Below are positions 1-9,003 of a stretch of DNA of 64,000 bases, piece by piece. The translations under genes and the position numbers were made by a program. The notes below the pieces were generated by a model. It made no database searches. It was not told the DNA's origin and saw nothing but the letters and a program-made list of their open reading frames with translations. Each line of letters opens with the position of its first letter. Position 1 is the first letter of the stretch. The DNA is from Paracoccus aerius. Its GTDB lineage: Bacteria; Pseudomonadota; Alphaproteobacteria; Rhodobacterales; Rhodobacteraceae. The stretch spans positions 1 through 64,000 of the forward strand of contig NZ_BNCL01000004.1 in NCBI RefSeq assembly GCF_014656455.1. Reading direction: 5' to 3'.

Positions 1-83
1 AGCGTCGTCTTGCCGTGGTCAACGTGACCAATCGTGCCAATGTTGACGTGCGGTTTCGTCCGTTCAAACTTTGCCTTTGCCAT
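1..83 (-). CDS. tuf: Elongation factor Tu, N-terminal fragment cut by the window edge
   Basis: Reading the minus strand from the ATG at 83 gives [20 protein letters not shown] followed by VDHGKTT, the invariant EF-Tu start and the beginning of the GTP-binding P-loop. An AGGAGG Shine-Dalgarno sits about 7 bases upstream of the ATG. EF-Tu delivers aminoacyl-tRNA to the ribosome in the cytoplasm. Only 27 codons are inside the window. Because no fusA precedes it, this is not the copy in the str operon; it looks like a stand-alone tuf with its own leader. The identity is secure from the sequence itself. Confidence 0.96.
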
Positions 84-141
84 GATGGCCTCCTGATCGC
101 GGGGCATGGCGAAGACGGCCCCGAATTGACGTGCGCCGCGA

Positions 142-168
142 TGTATAAGCCGGCTTGGGAAAAATCAA
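142..168 (-). promoter_or_regulatory. Possible sigma-70-type promoter for tuf
   Basis: On the minus strand TTGATT (163-168) and TATACA (142-147) are separated by 15 bases, 59 bases upstream of the tuf start. The spacer is short, so this is a weak by-eye call. No transcription start data are available. Confidence 0.3.
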
Positions 169-309
169 GGGCGCCCGCGCGTGCTGGGCCTGGGCTGCCG
201 GGACCGCCCTGTCCGTTGTGTGAAGGAACCATTCCGGGCACAGTTCTGTTCGAGGGCGACCGGGGTGGCCCTTGTGTCTTCACCCACCCCGCAGTGGAGG
301 ATGTATTCG

Positions 310-1245
310 ATGAGCCTGATGAAAACCCTGGGCCGTGTCGCGGCCGGAGTCATTCTTGCCAAGGGCCTTGGCACCGCCATGCAGCAGCGCCAGCAGGGCC
401 GCCCCGGCGGACAGATCCCGCAACGCCGCAGCGGCCAGGGCGGGCTTCTGGGCGATCTTTTCGGCAACAACACCGGGCCCGGCCAGGGCGGCAACCTGGG
501 TGACATGCTGGGCCAGGTGCTGGGCGGCGGCCGGCCGGGCAGCGGGTCGCGCTATGGCGGGCCTCAGTCGCGCGGCGCGCAGGGCGGGCTTGGCGGCATT
601 CTGGACAACCTGACCAACAAGGCCCGCACCGGCGGCAGTGCCGGCGGTTCGGGCGGCCTGGGCGACCTGCTGAACCAGCTTGGCGGCGGAAGCAAGACCC
701 GCAGCGCCGGCGCCGGCGGGGGCTTGGGCGACCTGCTGGGCGGGCTTTTGGGGGGCGCTGCCGCGGGCGGTGTCGCAGGCAGCCTGGCGCGCAAGGATTC
801 CCAGCCCACCAACGACGCCAGCTTCGGCGAATTGTTCAACGACGCCGTCATCAACAAAGGCGAGCCCGAGGTCGCCCCGACCCCCGAACAGAACGCGGTC
901 GCGGGCCTGATGCTGCGCGCGATGATCCAGGCCGCCAAATCCGACGGAACCATCGACGAGGAGGAAAAGCAGCGCCTTCTGGGCAAGCTGGGCGACGAAC
1001 TGGACGAGGAAGAGCGCGCGTTCATCCGCGAACAGATGGCCGCCCCCGTGGACCCCGAGGCCCTGGCCCGCGAGGTGCCCAAGGGGCTTGAATCCCAGGT
1101 CTACCTGATGTCGCTTCTGGCCATCGACCTGGATCACGAGGACGAGGCCCGCTATCTGGACCGGCTGGCCCGCGCGATGAACCTCGACCGCCCCACGGTC
1201 AACGAGATCCATGCCGAGGTCGGTGCGACCAAGCTTTACAACTGA
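310..1245 (+). CDS. DUF533 / TerB-like domain protein with Gly-rich N-terminal half
   Basis: This 311-residue protein begins MSLMKTLGRVAAG; a GGAGG at 296-300 lies 9 bases before the ATG at 310, which is better placed than the in-frame ATG at 301. Residues about 20-160 are low-complexity, rich in Gly, Gln and Arg with recurring GGLGDLL-type units. The C-terminal part from about residue 195 is helical and acidic (EEEKQRLLGKLGDELDEEE), matching the DUF533/YebE group with its TerB-like fold. The molecular function of this family is not established. It is divergent from tuf and is closed by a strong hairpin terminator. Confidence 0.8.
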   Translation: MSLMKTLGRVAAGVILAKGLGTAMQQRQQGRPGGQIPQRRSGQGGLLGDLFGNNTGPGQGGNLGDMLGQVLGGGRPGSGSRYGGPQSRGAQGGLGGILDNLTNKARTGGSAGGSGGLGDLLNQLGGGSKTRSAGAGGGLGDLLGGLLGGAAAGGVAGSLARKDSQPTNDASFGELFNDAVINKGEPEVAPTPEQNAVAGLMLRAMIQAAKSDGTIDEEEKQRLLGKLGDELDEEERAFIREQMAAPVDPEALAREVPKGLESQVYLMSLLAIDLDHEDEARYLDRLARAMNLDRPTVNEIHAEVGATKLYN

Positions 1246-1251
1246 TCCGCC

Positions 1252-1276
1252 AAAATGGCCCCCGCGGGGGCCGTTT
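1252..1276 (+). terminator. Intrinsic terminator after the DUF533 gene
   Basis: A perfect GGCCCCC/GGGGGCC stem flanked by AAAA and TTTT lies 6 bases after the stop codon. The symmetric A and T tracts would let it work in both directions. Confidence 0.75.
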
Positions 1277-1384
1277 TCGCAAATGCGTGATCGCCCAATG
1301 GCCCGATTGATCCAGCGGATTGATTCTGCCAGTCTTTTCCTGAAGCCTTTTCACCCAAGCCAGTGCCTTTTCAGGAGCCAGCCG

Positions 1385-1852
1385 ATGCCTGCAATCAAAG
1401 CCCTTGCCCTTGCCGCCGCCCTGTCCCTTCCAGCCCTTGCCCTTGCGCAATCCGCCGAGGAGGCAGCCGAGGACGCCGTCGAGGCCCGGCACGGCTACAT
1501 GACCATGCTGGGGATCAACATGGGCCAGCTGGCCGGCATGGCCAAGGGCGAGATCGCCTATGACGAGGCCGGGGCCAGCCGCGCCGCCGCCAACATCGTG
1601 GCGCTGACCCAATATGACGGGCCGGCGCTGTTCGTCGAGGGAACGTCCTCGGCGGACATGGACGATTCCGACGCGCTGCCCGCGATCTGGGAAAACCCCG
1701 ACGACTTCGGCGCCAAGTTCGCCGCCCTGACCGAAGCGGCGGCAGGCAGCCCCGAGGCCGTGGCCGGCGGGCAGGAAAGCATCGGCCCCGTGCTGCAAAA
1801 GCTGGGCGGCGCCTGCAAGGCCTGCCACGACGACTATCGCCAGGCAGACTGA
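1385..1852 (+). CDS. Cytochrome c556-type (class II, c'-like) periplasmic cytochrome
   Basis: The 155-residue product has a Sec signal peptide (MPAIKALALAAALSLPALALA, cleavage near AQS) and a heme c motif CKACH at residues 144-148 close to the C-terminus, as in the class II four-helix cytochromes c. AGGAG lies 7 bases before the ATG. Its stop overlaps the start of the next gene (TGATG), so it is co-translated with a b-type cytochrome. The pair probably forms a small electron-transfer module in the periplasm and inner membrane. The partner enzyme and physiological role cannot be read from the sequence. Confidence 0.85.
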   Translation: MPAIKALALAAALSLPALALAQSAEEAAEDAVEARHGYMTMLGINMGQLAGMAKGEIAYDEAGASRAAANIVALTQYDGPALFVEGTSSADMDDSDALPAIWENPDDFGAKFAALTEAAAGSPEAVAGGQESIGPVLQKLGGACKACHDDYRQAD

Positions 1853-2436
1853 TGCAGGACGGCGCGGCGCGGCGCGAAAGGGTCTGGGACCCGGCGCTGC
1901 GCATCTTCCACTGGTCGCTGGCGATCCTTGTGATCGCCAACTGGCTTTTGGGCAAGCTCGGCCCCGCCGACATGACGCTGCATTTCTGGCTGGGCTACGC
2001 GGTGATCGCGCTGCTGGCCTTCCGGCTGGTCTGGGGCTTTGTCGGCCCCCCCTCGGCCCGGTTCAGCCGCTTCCTGCGCGGACCGCGCGCCGTGGCCGCC
2101 TATGTCCCCGAGATGATGCGCCGCCGTCCCAGCCGTTGGCCCGGCCACAGCCCCGTCGGCGCTTTGGCGGTGGTGGCGATGCTGGCGGTGCTGATCCTGC
2201 AGGTGACGACCGGGCTTTTCGCCGATCCCGACGATTACATCAATGTCGGCCCCCTGGCTTCGCAGGTCAGTTCCGACACCTCGCGCATGGCACTGCGGTG
2301 GCATCACCGGGGCGCCGACCTGATCCTGATCCTGGTCCTGCTGCACTGGGCCGTGATCCTGTTCTATCGCCTGTGGAAGCGCGAGGATCTGGTCCGGCCG
2401 ATGATCACGGGCTGGAAGCTGGTGCGCCGCCGCTAA
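1852..2436 (+). CDS. Cytochrome b561 family membrane protein
   Basis: This 194-residue protein has four predicted membrane helices (about residues 17-37, 43-63, 95-115 and 150-172). Histidines suited to heme b binding occur at His20 (RIFHW), in TLHFW, in the RWHHRG motif and in LLHWAV. These are the hallmarks of the cytochrome b561/Ni-Fe hydrogenase b-type subunit family. It starts one base inside the stop of the preceding cytochrome c556 gene, which argues for coupled synthesis and a shared redox role. The electron donor and acceptor are unknown. Confidence 0.87.
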   Translation: MQDGAARRERVWDPALRIFHWSLAILVIANWLLGKLGPADMTLHFWLGYAVIALLAFRLVWGFVGPPSARFSRFLRGPRAVAAYVPEMMRRRPSRWPGHSPVGALAVVAMLAVLILQVTTGLFADPDDYINVGPLASQVSSDTSRMALRWHHRGADLILILVLLHWAVILFYRLWKREDLVRPMITGWKLVRRR

Positions 2437-2489
2437 GGGGGAACCCTTGCCGCCGGGGCTGGTTGGACAGGGCAACCGAAAGGAACCCC

Positions 2490-3389
2490 ATGTCCACCGA
2501 CCAGCCCTTCCGCAGCGGCGCGATCGCCGATCCCAGCCTTGCCAAACCCGACTTCCCCAAGCAGGAACAGGCCTTTCCCGGCCTTGCCAGCCGGATGGAT
2601 CCCCTGCCCGACCATGGCGAGACCAGCTATCGCGGCAGCGGCCGCTTGTCGGGCAAGCGCGCCCTGATCACCGGCGGCGACAGCGGCATCGGCGCCGCCG
2701 CGGCCATTGCCTTCGCCCGCGAAGGGGCCGATGTCGCGATCAACTACCTGCCGCAGGAACAGGAGGACGCCGACAAGGTCCTGGCCCTCATAAAGGCCGA
2801 GGGGCGCAAGGCCATTTCCATTCCCGGTGATCTGAGGGACGAGGATTTCTGTAAGTCCCTGGTCGGTCAGGCGGTCGAGGGTCTTGGCGGGCTGGACATC
2901 CTGGTCAACAACGCCGGCCACCAGCAGTTCTGCGAAAAGCTGGAGGATCTGACCACCGAAGCTTTCGACGCGACGATGAAGACGAATGTCTATGCGCCCT
3001 TCTGGGTCACCCGCGCGGCCCTGCCGCACCTGGAGCCGGGGGCCTCGATCATCATCACCTCGTCGGTGCAGGCCTTCTCTCCGTCGGATATTCTGTTCGA
3101 CTATGCCCAGAGCAAGGCCGCCAATGTCGCCTTCGCGCAGTCCCTGGCCAAGCAGCTTGCACCGCGCGGCATCCGCGTGAACGCCGTCTGCCCCGGCCCT
3201 TATTGGACCGCCCTGCAGGTCTCGGGTGGGCAACCCACCCAGAAGGCGGCAGAGCACGGCAAAAACCAGCCCCTCTGCCGCCCCGGCCAGCCCGTCGAGA
3301 TAGCGCCGATCTATGTCCTGCTGGCCTCGGACGAGGCAAGCTACATCACCGGCGAATACTTCGGGTCGGTCGGCGGCAGCGGCCTTTAA
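2490..3389 (+). CDS. SDR family oxidoreductase (YghA/glucose-dehydrogenase-like)
   Basis: The 299-residue protein has a roughly 48-residue N-terminal extension, then a Rossmann fold with TGGDSGIG (NAD(P)-binding), the NNAG motif, the catalytic Ser in SSVQ and the YAQSK active-site Tyr/Lys pair. The long proline-containing N-terminus (FPGLASRMDP...) is typical of the YghA/YdaD group of short-chain dehydrogenases. The start is the ATG at 2490 preceded by AAGGAA. It lies 53 bases after the cytochrome b561 gene in the same direction. Substrate is not predictable. Confidence 0.88.
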   Translation: MSTDQPFRSGAIADPSLAKPDFPKQEQAFPGLASRMDPLPDHGETSYRGSGRLSGKRALITGGDSGIGAAAAIAFAREGADVAINYLPQEQEDADKVLALIKAEGRKAISIPGDLRDEDFCKSLVGQAVEGLGGLDILVNNAGHQQFCEKLEDLTTEAFDATMKTNVYAPFWVTRAALPHLEPGASIIITSSVQAFSPSDILFDYAQSKAANVAFAQSLAKQLAPRGIRVNAVCPGPYWTALQVSGGQPTQKAAEHGKNQPLCRPGQPVEIAPIYVLLASDEASYITGEYFGSVGGSGL

Positions 3390-3401
3390 GAAAAAATTCT
3401 T

Positions 3402-3437
3402 GCCTCCGGCAGGGATATTTTAACCAGAACGAAAGAA
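3402..3437 (+). repeat. Dispersed intergenic element, copy A
   Basis: GCCTCCGGCAGGGATATTT followed by TAACCAGAACGAAAGAA lies 13 bases after the SDR stop. The same core, GCCTCCGGC[A/G]GGGATATTT, occurs inverted at 51919-51951. A shorter GGATATTT core plus an ACCAGAA or GAAGAA end recurs at 3548-3574, 21849-21868 and 57646-57670. Confidence 0.6.
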
Positions 3438-3547
3438 TTTCCGGGGCATAACCGGATCACGGTACAGGCGGGGACGCCGATGACCGTCCAGAGTGAAAGC
3501 CCCCTGCCGGGCCGCATCATGCCGGCGCAGCAGGGGGCCGCCCCATC

Positions 3548-3608
3548 ATTCTGGTTCCAAATATCCTGGGGAGCCCTTCGCATGCGAAGGACGGGGCGAA
3601 GCCCCCGG
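3548..3608 (-). repeat. Dispersed intergenic element, copy B, with hairpins downstream of parC
   Basis: On the minus strand, beyond the parC stop, there is a GGGGGCTTCGCCCC hairpin, the perfect palindrome CCTTCGCATGCGAAGG (3575-3590), then AGGATATTTGGAACCAGAAT. The last part matches copy A (GGGATATTTTAACCAGAA). The hairpins could end parC transcription, although no T-tract follows. Confidence 0.55.
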
Positions 3609-3642
3609 GAAAAAAATTGCGTCGAAGGGCGGCAGCCCTTCG

Positions 3643-5895
3643 TCAGTTGAACTTGTTGTCCCGCGGGAAACCACGCGGAGCCATGCTTCCGGCGCTTGCG
3701 CGCTTGCCCAGCCAGGCGGTCAGGTCAGGCTCGGTGCGGGTGCGACCGCCGCTTTCCTGCCAGCGAAGCCCGTCCGCCAAGGCGATGAAGGCCGCGTCCG
3801 ACAGCGTGTCATCGGCCACCAGCCCGCCGCCGCTGCGGTATTTCTGCAGCTTGACGCCCTTGCCGCGCGACATTTCGGGCAGGTCGGACAGCGGGAAGAC
3901 CAGCATCTTGCGGTTCGTGCCGACCACGGCGACATGATCGCCGCTGACCGGGCGGCACAACAAGGCGTCGCCGTTCAGGACCTGCTTGCCGGTCTTGGTC
4001 TGCGCCAGGATGTCGCCCGCCCCGACGACGAACCCGTCCCCCGACCTCGATGCGACCAGGTATCGCTGGTCCTCGCGCCAGGGGAACATGGCGATCACCT
4101 CGGCCTCGTTGGGCAGGTCGATCATCAGGCGCAGCGGCTCTCCCATCCCGCGGCCGCCGGGCAGGCTGTTGGCGGGCAGCGTATAGAAGCGACCGTTCGA
4201 GGCGAAGATCATCAGCTTGTCGGTCGTCTCGGCATGGATGGCGAAACCGGGGCCGTCGCCGTCCTTGAACTTGACCTCGGCGTCCAGCGGCTGGTGGCCC
4301 TTCATGGCGCGGATCCAGCCCATCCTGGACAGGATCACCGTCAGTGGCTCGCGCTCGATCATGGACTCCATGTCCAGGGGCGCGATCTCGTGAGCCTCGG
4401 CGATCTGGGTGCGGCGCTGACCCTGGGGCTTGGACTTGCCGAACAGGTTGCGCACCTCCTTCAACTCGGCCGCGATCCGCGCCCATTGCACGCCCTCGTC
4501 GGCCAGCATGGCCTGAAGGCCCTGCCGTTCCTCTTGCAGGGCATCGCGTTCGGCGCGCAGCTCGATTTCTTCCAGCTTGCGCAAGGCGCGCAGGCGCATG
4601 TTCAGGATTGCCTCGACCTGCACCTCGGTCAGGGCGAATTCGGCAATCATCACGGCCTTGGGATCGTCCTCGTTGCGGATGATCTCGATCACGCGGTCCA
4701 GGTTCAGATAGGCGACCAGATAGCCTTCCAGCACCTCGAGCCGTGAGGCGATCTTGTCCAGCCGGAAGGTCGCGCGCCGCACCAGAACGTCGCGGCGATG
4801 GTCCAGGAACGCACGCAGCACCTCCTTGAGCGAGCAGACCTTGGGCACGCGGCCGTCGATCAGCACGTTCATGTTCATGTTGAAGCGGATTTCCAGGTCG
4901 CTCACGCGGAACAGCGCGCCCATCAGCTGTTCGGGATCGACCGTGCGGGCCTTGGGCTCCAACACGATGCGGATGTCCTCGGCGGATTCGTCGCGCACGT
5001 CGGCCAGGATCGGGATCTTGCGGGTCTGGATCAGTTCGGCAAGCCGCTCGATCAGCTTGGACTTCTGGACCTGGTAGGGGATCTCGGTCACGACGACCTG
5101 CCATTGGCCGCGGCCCAGATCCTCGACCGCCCAGCGGGCGCGGACCCGGAAGGCGCCGCGGCCGGTGCGATAGATTTCCGAAATGGTGTCGCGGTTTTCC
5201 ACGATGACGCCGCCCGTCGGGAAATCTGGCCCTTGCAGGATGCCCGCCAGCGTGTCGTCGCGGGCGTCCGGCGTCTTGATCAGATGCAGGCAGGCGTCCA
5301 CCACCTCGTGCAGGTTGTGGGGCGGGATGTTCGTGGCCATGCCGACGGCGATGCCCGATGCGCCATTGGCCAGCAGGTTCGGGAAGGCCGCGGGCAGCAC
5401 CACCGGTTCGGTCAGGGTGCCGTCGTAGTTCGGACGGAAATCGACCGCATTCTCGGCCAGCCCGTCCATCAGGCTTTCCGATGTCGCAGCCAGCCGCGCC
5501 TCGGTATAGCGGGCGGCGGCGGGGTTGTCGCCGTCGATATTGCCGAAGTTGCCCTGCCCGTTCACCAGCGGATAGCGCATGGCGAAATCCTGGGCCAGCC
5601 GCGCCATCGCGTCATAGATCGCGGCATCCCCATGCGGGTGATAGTTGCCCATCACGTCGCCGGTGATCTTGGCCGACTTGCGGAACGCCCCGCTGGACGC
5701 CAGCCGCAATTCGCGCATCGCGTAAAGGATGCGGCGGTGCACCGGCTTCAGCCCGTCGCGCGCATCGGGCAGCGCCCGGTGCATGATGGTGGACAAGGCA
5801 TAGGTCAGATACCGCTCGCCGATGGCACGGCTGAGGGGTTCGGACTGGGTGTTGTCTTCGGGGTCGACGGGGGGTTCGGGGGGCAGGCTGGACAT
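3643..5895 (-). CDS. parC: DNA topoisomerase IV subunit A
   Basis: The 750-residue protein unlinks replicated chromosomes together with ParE. The N-terminal breakage-reunion domain includes [10 protein letters not shown], the helix-turn-helix segment [12 protein letters not shown] (residues 86-97) and the catalytic Tyr130 in AAARYTE. The C-terminal region carries degenerate beta-propeller repeats and lacks a GyrA-box, which separates it from GyrA. The position equivalent to E. coli Ser80 is Ala and that of Glu84 is Asp, both quinolone-contact sites. It is a single gene; parE is not in the window. Confidence 0.96.
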   Translation of the reverse strand: MSSLPPEPPVDPEDNTQSEPLSRAIGERYLTYALSTIMHRALPDARDGLKPVHRRILYAMRELRLASSGAFRKSAKITGDVMGNYHPHGDAAIYDAMARLAQDFAMRYPLVNGQGNFGNIDGDNPAAARYTEARLAATSESLMDGLAENAVDFRPNYDGTLTEPVVLPAAFPNLLANGASGIAVGMATNIPPHNLHEVVDACLHLIKTPDARDDTLAGILQGPDFPTGGVIVENRDTISEIYRTGRGAFRVRARWAVEDLGRGQWQVVVTEIPYQVQKSKLIERLAELIQTRKIPILADVRDESAEDIRIVLEPKARTVDPEQLMGALFRVSDLEIRFNMNMNVLIDGRVPKVCSLKEVLRAFLDHRRDVLVRRATFRLDKIASRLEVLEGYLVAYLNLDRVIEIIRNEDDPKAVMIAEFALTEVQVEAILNMRLRALRKLEEIELRAERDALQEERQGLQAMLADEGVQWARIAAELKEVRNLFGKSKPQGQRRTQIAEAHEIAPLDMESMIEREPLTVILSRMGWIRAMKGHQPLDAEVKFKDGDGPGFAIHAETTDKLMIFASNGRFYTLPANSLPGGRGMGEPLRLMIDLPNEAEVIAMFPWREDQRYLVASRSGDGFVVGAGDILAQTKTGKQVLNGDALLCRPVSGDHVAVVGTNRKMLVFPLSDLPEMSRGKGVKLQKYRSGGGLVADDTLSDAAFIALADGLRWQESGGRTRTEPDLTAWLGKRASAGSMAPRGFPRDNKFN

Positions 5896-6016
5896 GCCGC
5901 ATCAGATAGGACGCGGCAGCCGCGCGGTCCAGCGGGAATCGCGGAACGCCTTTGCGCGGTTGGCGTTGCGCTGCATCATAGGTTAACAAGATCCGAAGGG
6001 TCGCAGGGGGGCACCG

Positions 6017-6502
6017 ATGATCAGACTGGGCGCGCTGATTCTGGCGACCTTGGCCGCGCTGTTCGTGATCCTGTCCGCCTTGGGTGACGGAAACCTGCGC
6101 GCCGACCGCCAGCCCGCGCCGGACGAACGCATGGCCCCGCTAGGCCCGGTCCCCGAACCCGTCGCGCCCGCCGAGATCACCCCCGTCGTGGTCGAGGCCG
6201 AAAGCCAGACCCCCCAGCAGGTGCAGCGCTTCCCAGGCCCCGCCCTGCGCCCCTCGCCCGAATATGCGGGCGAAACCCCCGTGGCGACGGCGCTTCCGGA
6301 CGGGCCGGTGCTTTACGTGACTGGCGACCGGGTCAACATGCGGGCCGGGCCTTCGACAGGCGACCGGGTCGTATCCTCTCTGGTGCGGGGAACGGCGGTG
6401 CAGCCACTGGGACCGACCGATGCGGAATGGGTCAATATCCGCGACGCCGATGGCCGTGTCGGCTATGTCGCCGGCCGGTTCCTGTCCCAGACGGCCCCAT
6501 GA
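6017..6502 (+). CDS. SH3 domain-containing membrane-anchored protein
   Basis: The 161-residue product has one N-terminal membrane segment (residues 3-23, LGALILATLAALFVILSAL), a Pro-rich linker, and a C-terminal bacterial SH3 domain from about residue 95. That domain has the signature VNMRAGPSTGDRVVSSL...WVNIRDADGRVGYV. Such domains often bind cell-wall peptides, so a periplasmic role at the envelope is likely but inferred. The stop overlaps the start of the next gene (ATGA), implying translational coupling to the dehydrogenase. It is divergent from parC with 121 bases between. Confidence 0.8.
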   Translation: MIRLGALILATLAALFVILSALGDGNLRADRQPAPDERMAPLGPVPEPVAPAEITPVVVEAESQTPQQVQRFPGPALRPSPEYAGETPVATALPDGPVLYVTGDRVNMRAGPSTGDRVVSSLVRGTAVQPLGPTDAEWVNIRDADGRVGYVAGRFLSQTAP

Positions 6503-7320
6503 GCCGACGCGTCCTGATCACCGGCTGCTCGTCCGGCATCGGGCTGGATGCCGCGCGGCGGATGCAGTCGCTGGGCTGGCAGGTCGTCGCCACCTGCCGC
6601 AAGCCGGAAGACATCGCCGCCCGCCGCGCCGAAGGGATCGAGTGCCACCACCTCGAACTGGCCGACGAGAACAGCGTCGCGCGACTGGTCGACCAGGTGC
6701 TGGCGGGCGGTCCGCTGGACGCGCTTGTCAACAATGCGGCCTTTGCCCTGCCCGGCGCGGTCGAGGACATGCCCCGCGGCGCGCTCCGCGCGATCTTCGA
6801 GACGAACCTGTTCGGCACCCATGACCTGACCGTCCGGCTGATCCCGCATTTCCGCCAGAACGGCGGGCGGATCGTCAACATCAGCTCGGTCCTGGGGCTG
6901 ATCGGCATCCGCTGGCGCGGCCCCTATGTCGCGACCAAGTTCGCGATGGAGGGCCTGACCGACGTGCTGCGCCTGGAAATGGTGGGCACGCCCATTAAGG
7001 TCATCCTGGTCGAGCCCGGCCCCATCGCCAGCCGCATCCGTGCGAATGCCATCCCGCATTTCGAACGCTGGGTGGACTGGCGGAACAGCGCCCGCGCCGA
7101 CGAATACCGCGCCAGCCTGCTGAAGCGGCTTTACGAACCTGCCGCGAAGAAGGACCGCTTCGAACTCCATCCATCCGCCGTCAGCGACCGGATCGTCCAT
7201 GCCCTGACATCGTCCCGCCCCCGGCCCCGCTATTACGTCACGACGCCGACCTGGATTTCGGGCACGGCCCGGCGGGTTCTGCCGACGCGCGCTCTGGACT
7301 GGTTCGCGCGCCACGGCTAG
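6499..7320 (+). CDS. SDR family NAD(P)-dependent oxidoreductase
   Basis: This 273-residue classical short-chain dehydrogenase has TGCSSGIG near the N-terminus for cofactor binding, NNAAF as the NNAG variant, the catalytic Ser in NISSVLG and the YVATK catalytic Tyr-Lys pair. It begins at ATG 6499 within the stop of the SH3 gene. The C-terminal extension (RYYVTTPTWISGTARRVLP) resembles SDRs annotated as acting on lipid or steroid-like substrates, but the substrate cannot be assigned. It leads a tight run with the HIG1-like and adenosyltransferase genes. Confidence 0.87.
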   Translation: MSRRVLITGCSSGIGLDAARRMQSLGWQVVATCRKPEDIAARRAEGIECHHLELADENSVARLVDQVLAGGPLDALVNNAAFALPGAVEDMPRGALRAIFETNLFGTHDLTVRLIPHFRQNGGRIVNISSVLGLIGIRWRGPYVATKFAMEGLTDVLRLEMVGTPIKVILVEPGPIASRIRANAIPHFERWVDWRNSARADEYRASLLKRLYEPAAKKDRFELHPSAVSDRIVHALTSSRPRPRYYVTTPTWISGTARRVLPTRALDWFARHG

Positions 7321-7347
7321 GGTCCGGGCCAATGAAAGGCGGTGGAC

Positions 7348-7548
7348 ATGACTGACGACCCCCTCTTCTACGTGATCGTGGCGGCGATGCTGGCGGTGCT
7401 GGCGATCCTGGCCACGGGCATCGGCGGCTTCGCCAAGGGCGGCGAATTCAACCGCAAGAACGGCAACCGGATGATGCGGTGGCGTCTGATCGCCCAGGCG
7501 GTGGCAGTGGCGCTGATCATGCTGTTCGTCTGGCTGGGCGGCCGCTGA
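7348..7548 (+). CDS. Twin transmembrane helix small protein, HIG1 domain-like
   Basis: The 66-residue product consists of two membrane helices (about residues 6-25 and 43-62) joined by a polar loop GGEFNRKNGNRMMRWR, the layout of HIG1-domain proteins. In alphaproteobacteria and mitochondria these proteins associate with respiratory complexes. ATG 7348 is preferred over the in-frame GTG at 7342 because AAAGG lies 8 bases upstream. The stop shares TGATG with the adenosyltransferase gene, so the two are translationally coupled. Confidence 0.8.
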   Translation: MTDDPLFYVIVAAMLAVLAILATGIGGFAKGGEFNRKNGNRMMRWRLIAQAVAVALIMLFVWLGGR

Positions 7549-8120
7549 TGGTCGTCCTGAACCGCATCTATACCCGCACCGGCGACAAGGGCGACACCGC
7601 CCTGTCGGACGGCACGCGCGTCGCCAAGCACGACCCGCGCGTCGAGGCCTATGGCACGGTGGACGAACTGAACGCGACGCTGGGCCTTTGCCGCCTTCAC
7701 GCGACCGGAGACTTGGCCGGACGCATCGGCGTGATCCAGAACGACCTGTTCGACCTGGGCGCGGATCTGGCGCGGCCGAACATGGCTGCGGACGACCAGG
7801 CCGGGTATCCGGTCCTGCGGATCATCGACGCCCAGGTGACCCGCCTTGAGGCCGAGATCGACGCGATGAACGCCCACCTGAACCCGCTGCGCAGCTTCAT
7901 CCTGCCGGGGGGATCGGTCCTGTCCGCGCATCTGCACCTGTCGCGCACGGTGGCCCGCCGGGCCGAACGCCGCGCGACCGATCTTGCCACCGGCGGCGAC
8001 GTGAATGCTGCGGCCGTGCGCTATCTGAACCGCCTGTCGGACTGGCTGTTCGTCGCGGCCCGCATTGCCAACAATGGCGGGGCGGACGACATCCTGTGGG
8101 TGCCGGGGGCCAGCCGCTAG
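7548..8120 (+). CDS. Cob(I)yrinic acid a,c-diamide adenosyltransferase, PduO type
   Basis: This 190-residue cytoplasmic enzyme transfers the adenosyl group of ATP to cob(I)alamin to make coenzyme B12. The PduO-type ATP-binding N-terminus [10 protein letters not shown] is clear at residues 9-18, with [12 protein letters not shown] next. The C-terminal signature [15 protein letters not shown] is also intact. The related MeaB GTPase, which serves B12-dependent methylmalonyl-CoA mutase, lies at 58.8-59.8 kb. It starts inside the stop of the HIG1-like gene; 124 bases then separate it from etfB. Confidence 0.93.
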   Translation: MVVLNRIYTRTGDKGDTALSDGTRVAKHDPRVEAYGTVDELNATLGLCRLHATGDLAGRIGVIQNDLFDLGADLARPNMAADDQAGYPVLRIIDAQVTRLEAEIDAMNAHLNPLRSFILPGGSVLSAHLHLSRTVARRAERRATDLATGGDVNAAAVRYLNRLSDWLFVAARIANNGGADDILWVPGASR

Positions 8121-8244
8121 GCTTGACCCGCCGCGCCGGATGCTGGCGCAAACGCTGCGTCGGGGGACGCTTTTGTGTTGTGCATCGCGGCGATCCGCCG
8201 GTAACACTGCCCCCGACAATCATGCCCAAGGGGGAGCGCAACCC

Positions 8245-9003
8245 ATGAAGATCCTTGTGCCCGTGAAGCGGGTGATTGACTACAACGTGAAGGCCCGGGT
8301 GAAGGCCGACGGGTCGGGCGTCGACCTGGCCAATGTGAAGATGTCGATGAACCCCTTCGACGAGATCGCGGTCGAGGAAGCCATCCGGCTGAAGGAAAAG
8401 GGCGCGGCCGAGGAGGTCGTGGTTGTCTCGATCGGCGTCAAGCAGGCGGGCGAGACGCTGCGCACGGCGCTTGCGATGGGCGCGGACCGGGCGATCCTGG
8501 TCGTGGCAGCCGATGACGTGCACCAGGACATCGAACCCCTGGCAGTGGCCAAGATCCTCAAGGCCGTGGTCGATGCCGAACAGCCCCGCCTGGTGATCGC
8601 GGGCAAGCAGGCGATCGACAACGACATGAACGCGACCGGGCAGATGCTGGCGGCGCTTCTGGGCTGGGGCCAGGCCACCTTCGCCAGCAAGGTCGAGATC
8701 GAGGGCGATGCGGCCACGGTCACGCGCGAGGTGGACGGCGGCCTGCAGACGATCAGCGTGGCGCTGCCCGCGATCGTGACCGCCGACCTGCGCCTGAACG
8801 AGCCGCGCTATGCCAGCCTTCCCAACATCATGAAGGCCAAGAAAAAGCCGCTCGAGGAAAAATCCGCGGCCGATTACGGCGTTGACGTGACGCCGCGCCT
8901 CGAGGTGGTCTCGACGCGCGAACCCGAAGGCCGCAGCGCCGGCATCAAGGTCGGTTCCGTCGATGAACTGGTGGGCAAGCTGAAAGAAGCGGGGGTGATC
9001 TGA
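8245..9003 (+). CDS. etfB: Electron transfer flavoprotein beta subunit
   Basis: The 252-residue beta subunit begins [20 protein letters not shown] and carries the ETF-beta signature [18 protein letters not shown] plus the AMP-binding region. With EtfA it shuttles electrons from acyl-CoA dehydrogenases to ETF-ubiquinone oxidoreductase. GGGGAG precedes the ATG at 8245. The stop overlaps the start of etfA (TGATG), ensuring equal synthesis of the heterodimer. The 124-base gap upstream suggests that the operon starts here. Confidence 0.96.
   Translation: MKILVPVKRVIDYNVKARVKADGSGVDLANVKMSMNPFDEIAVEEAIRLKEKGAAEEVVVVSIGVKQAGETLRTALAMGADRAILVVAADDVHQDIEPLAVAKILKAVVDAEQPRLVIAGKQAIDNDMNATGQMLAALLGWGQATFASKVEIEGDAATVTREVDGGLQTISVALPAIVTADLRLNEPRYASLPNIMKAKKKPLEEKSAADYGVDVTPRLEVVSTREPEGRSAGIKVGSVDELVGKLKEAGVI

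Noticed and set aside
3493..4746. Long plus-strand open frame antisense to parC (417 codons), and similar frames at 4798-6087
   Set aside because: They mirror parC in a GC-rich genome, have no ribosome site and their translations are low-complexity His/Gln/Val-rich, typical of antisense shadows.
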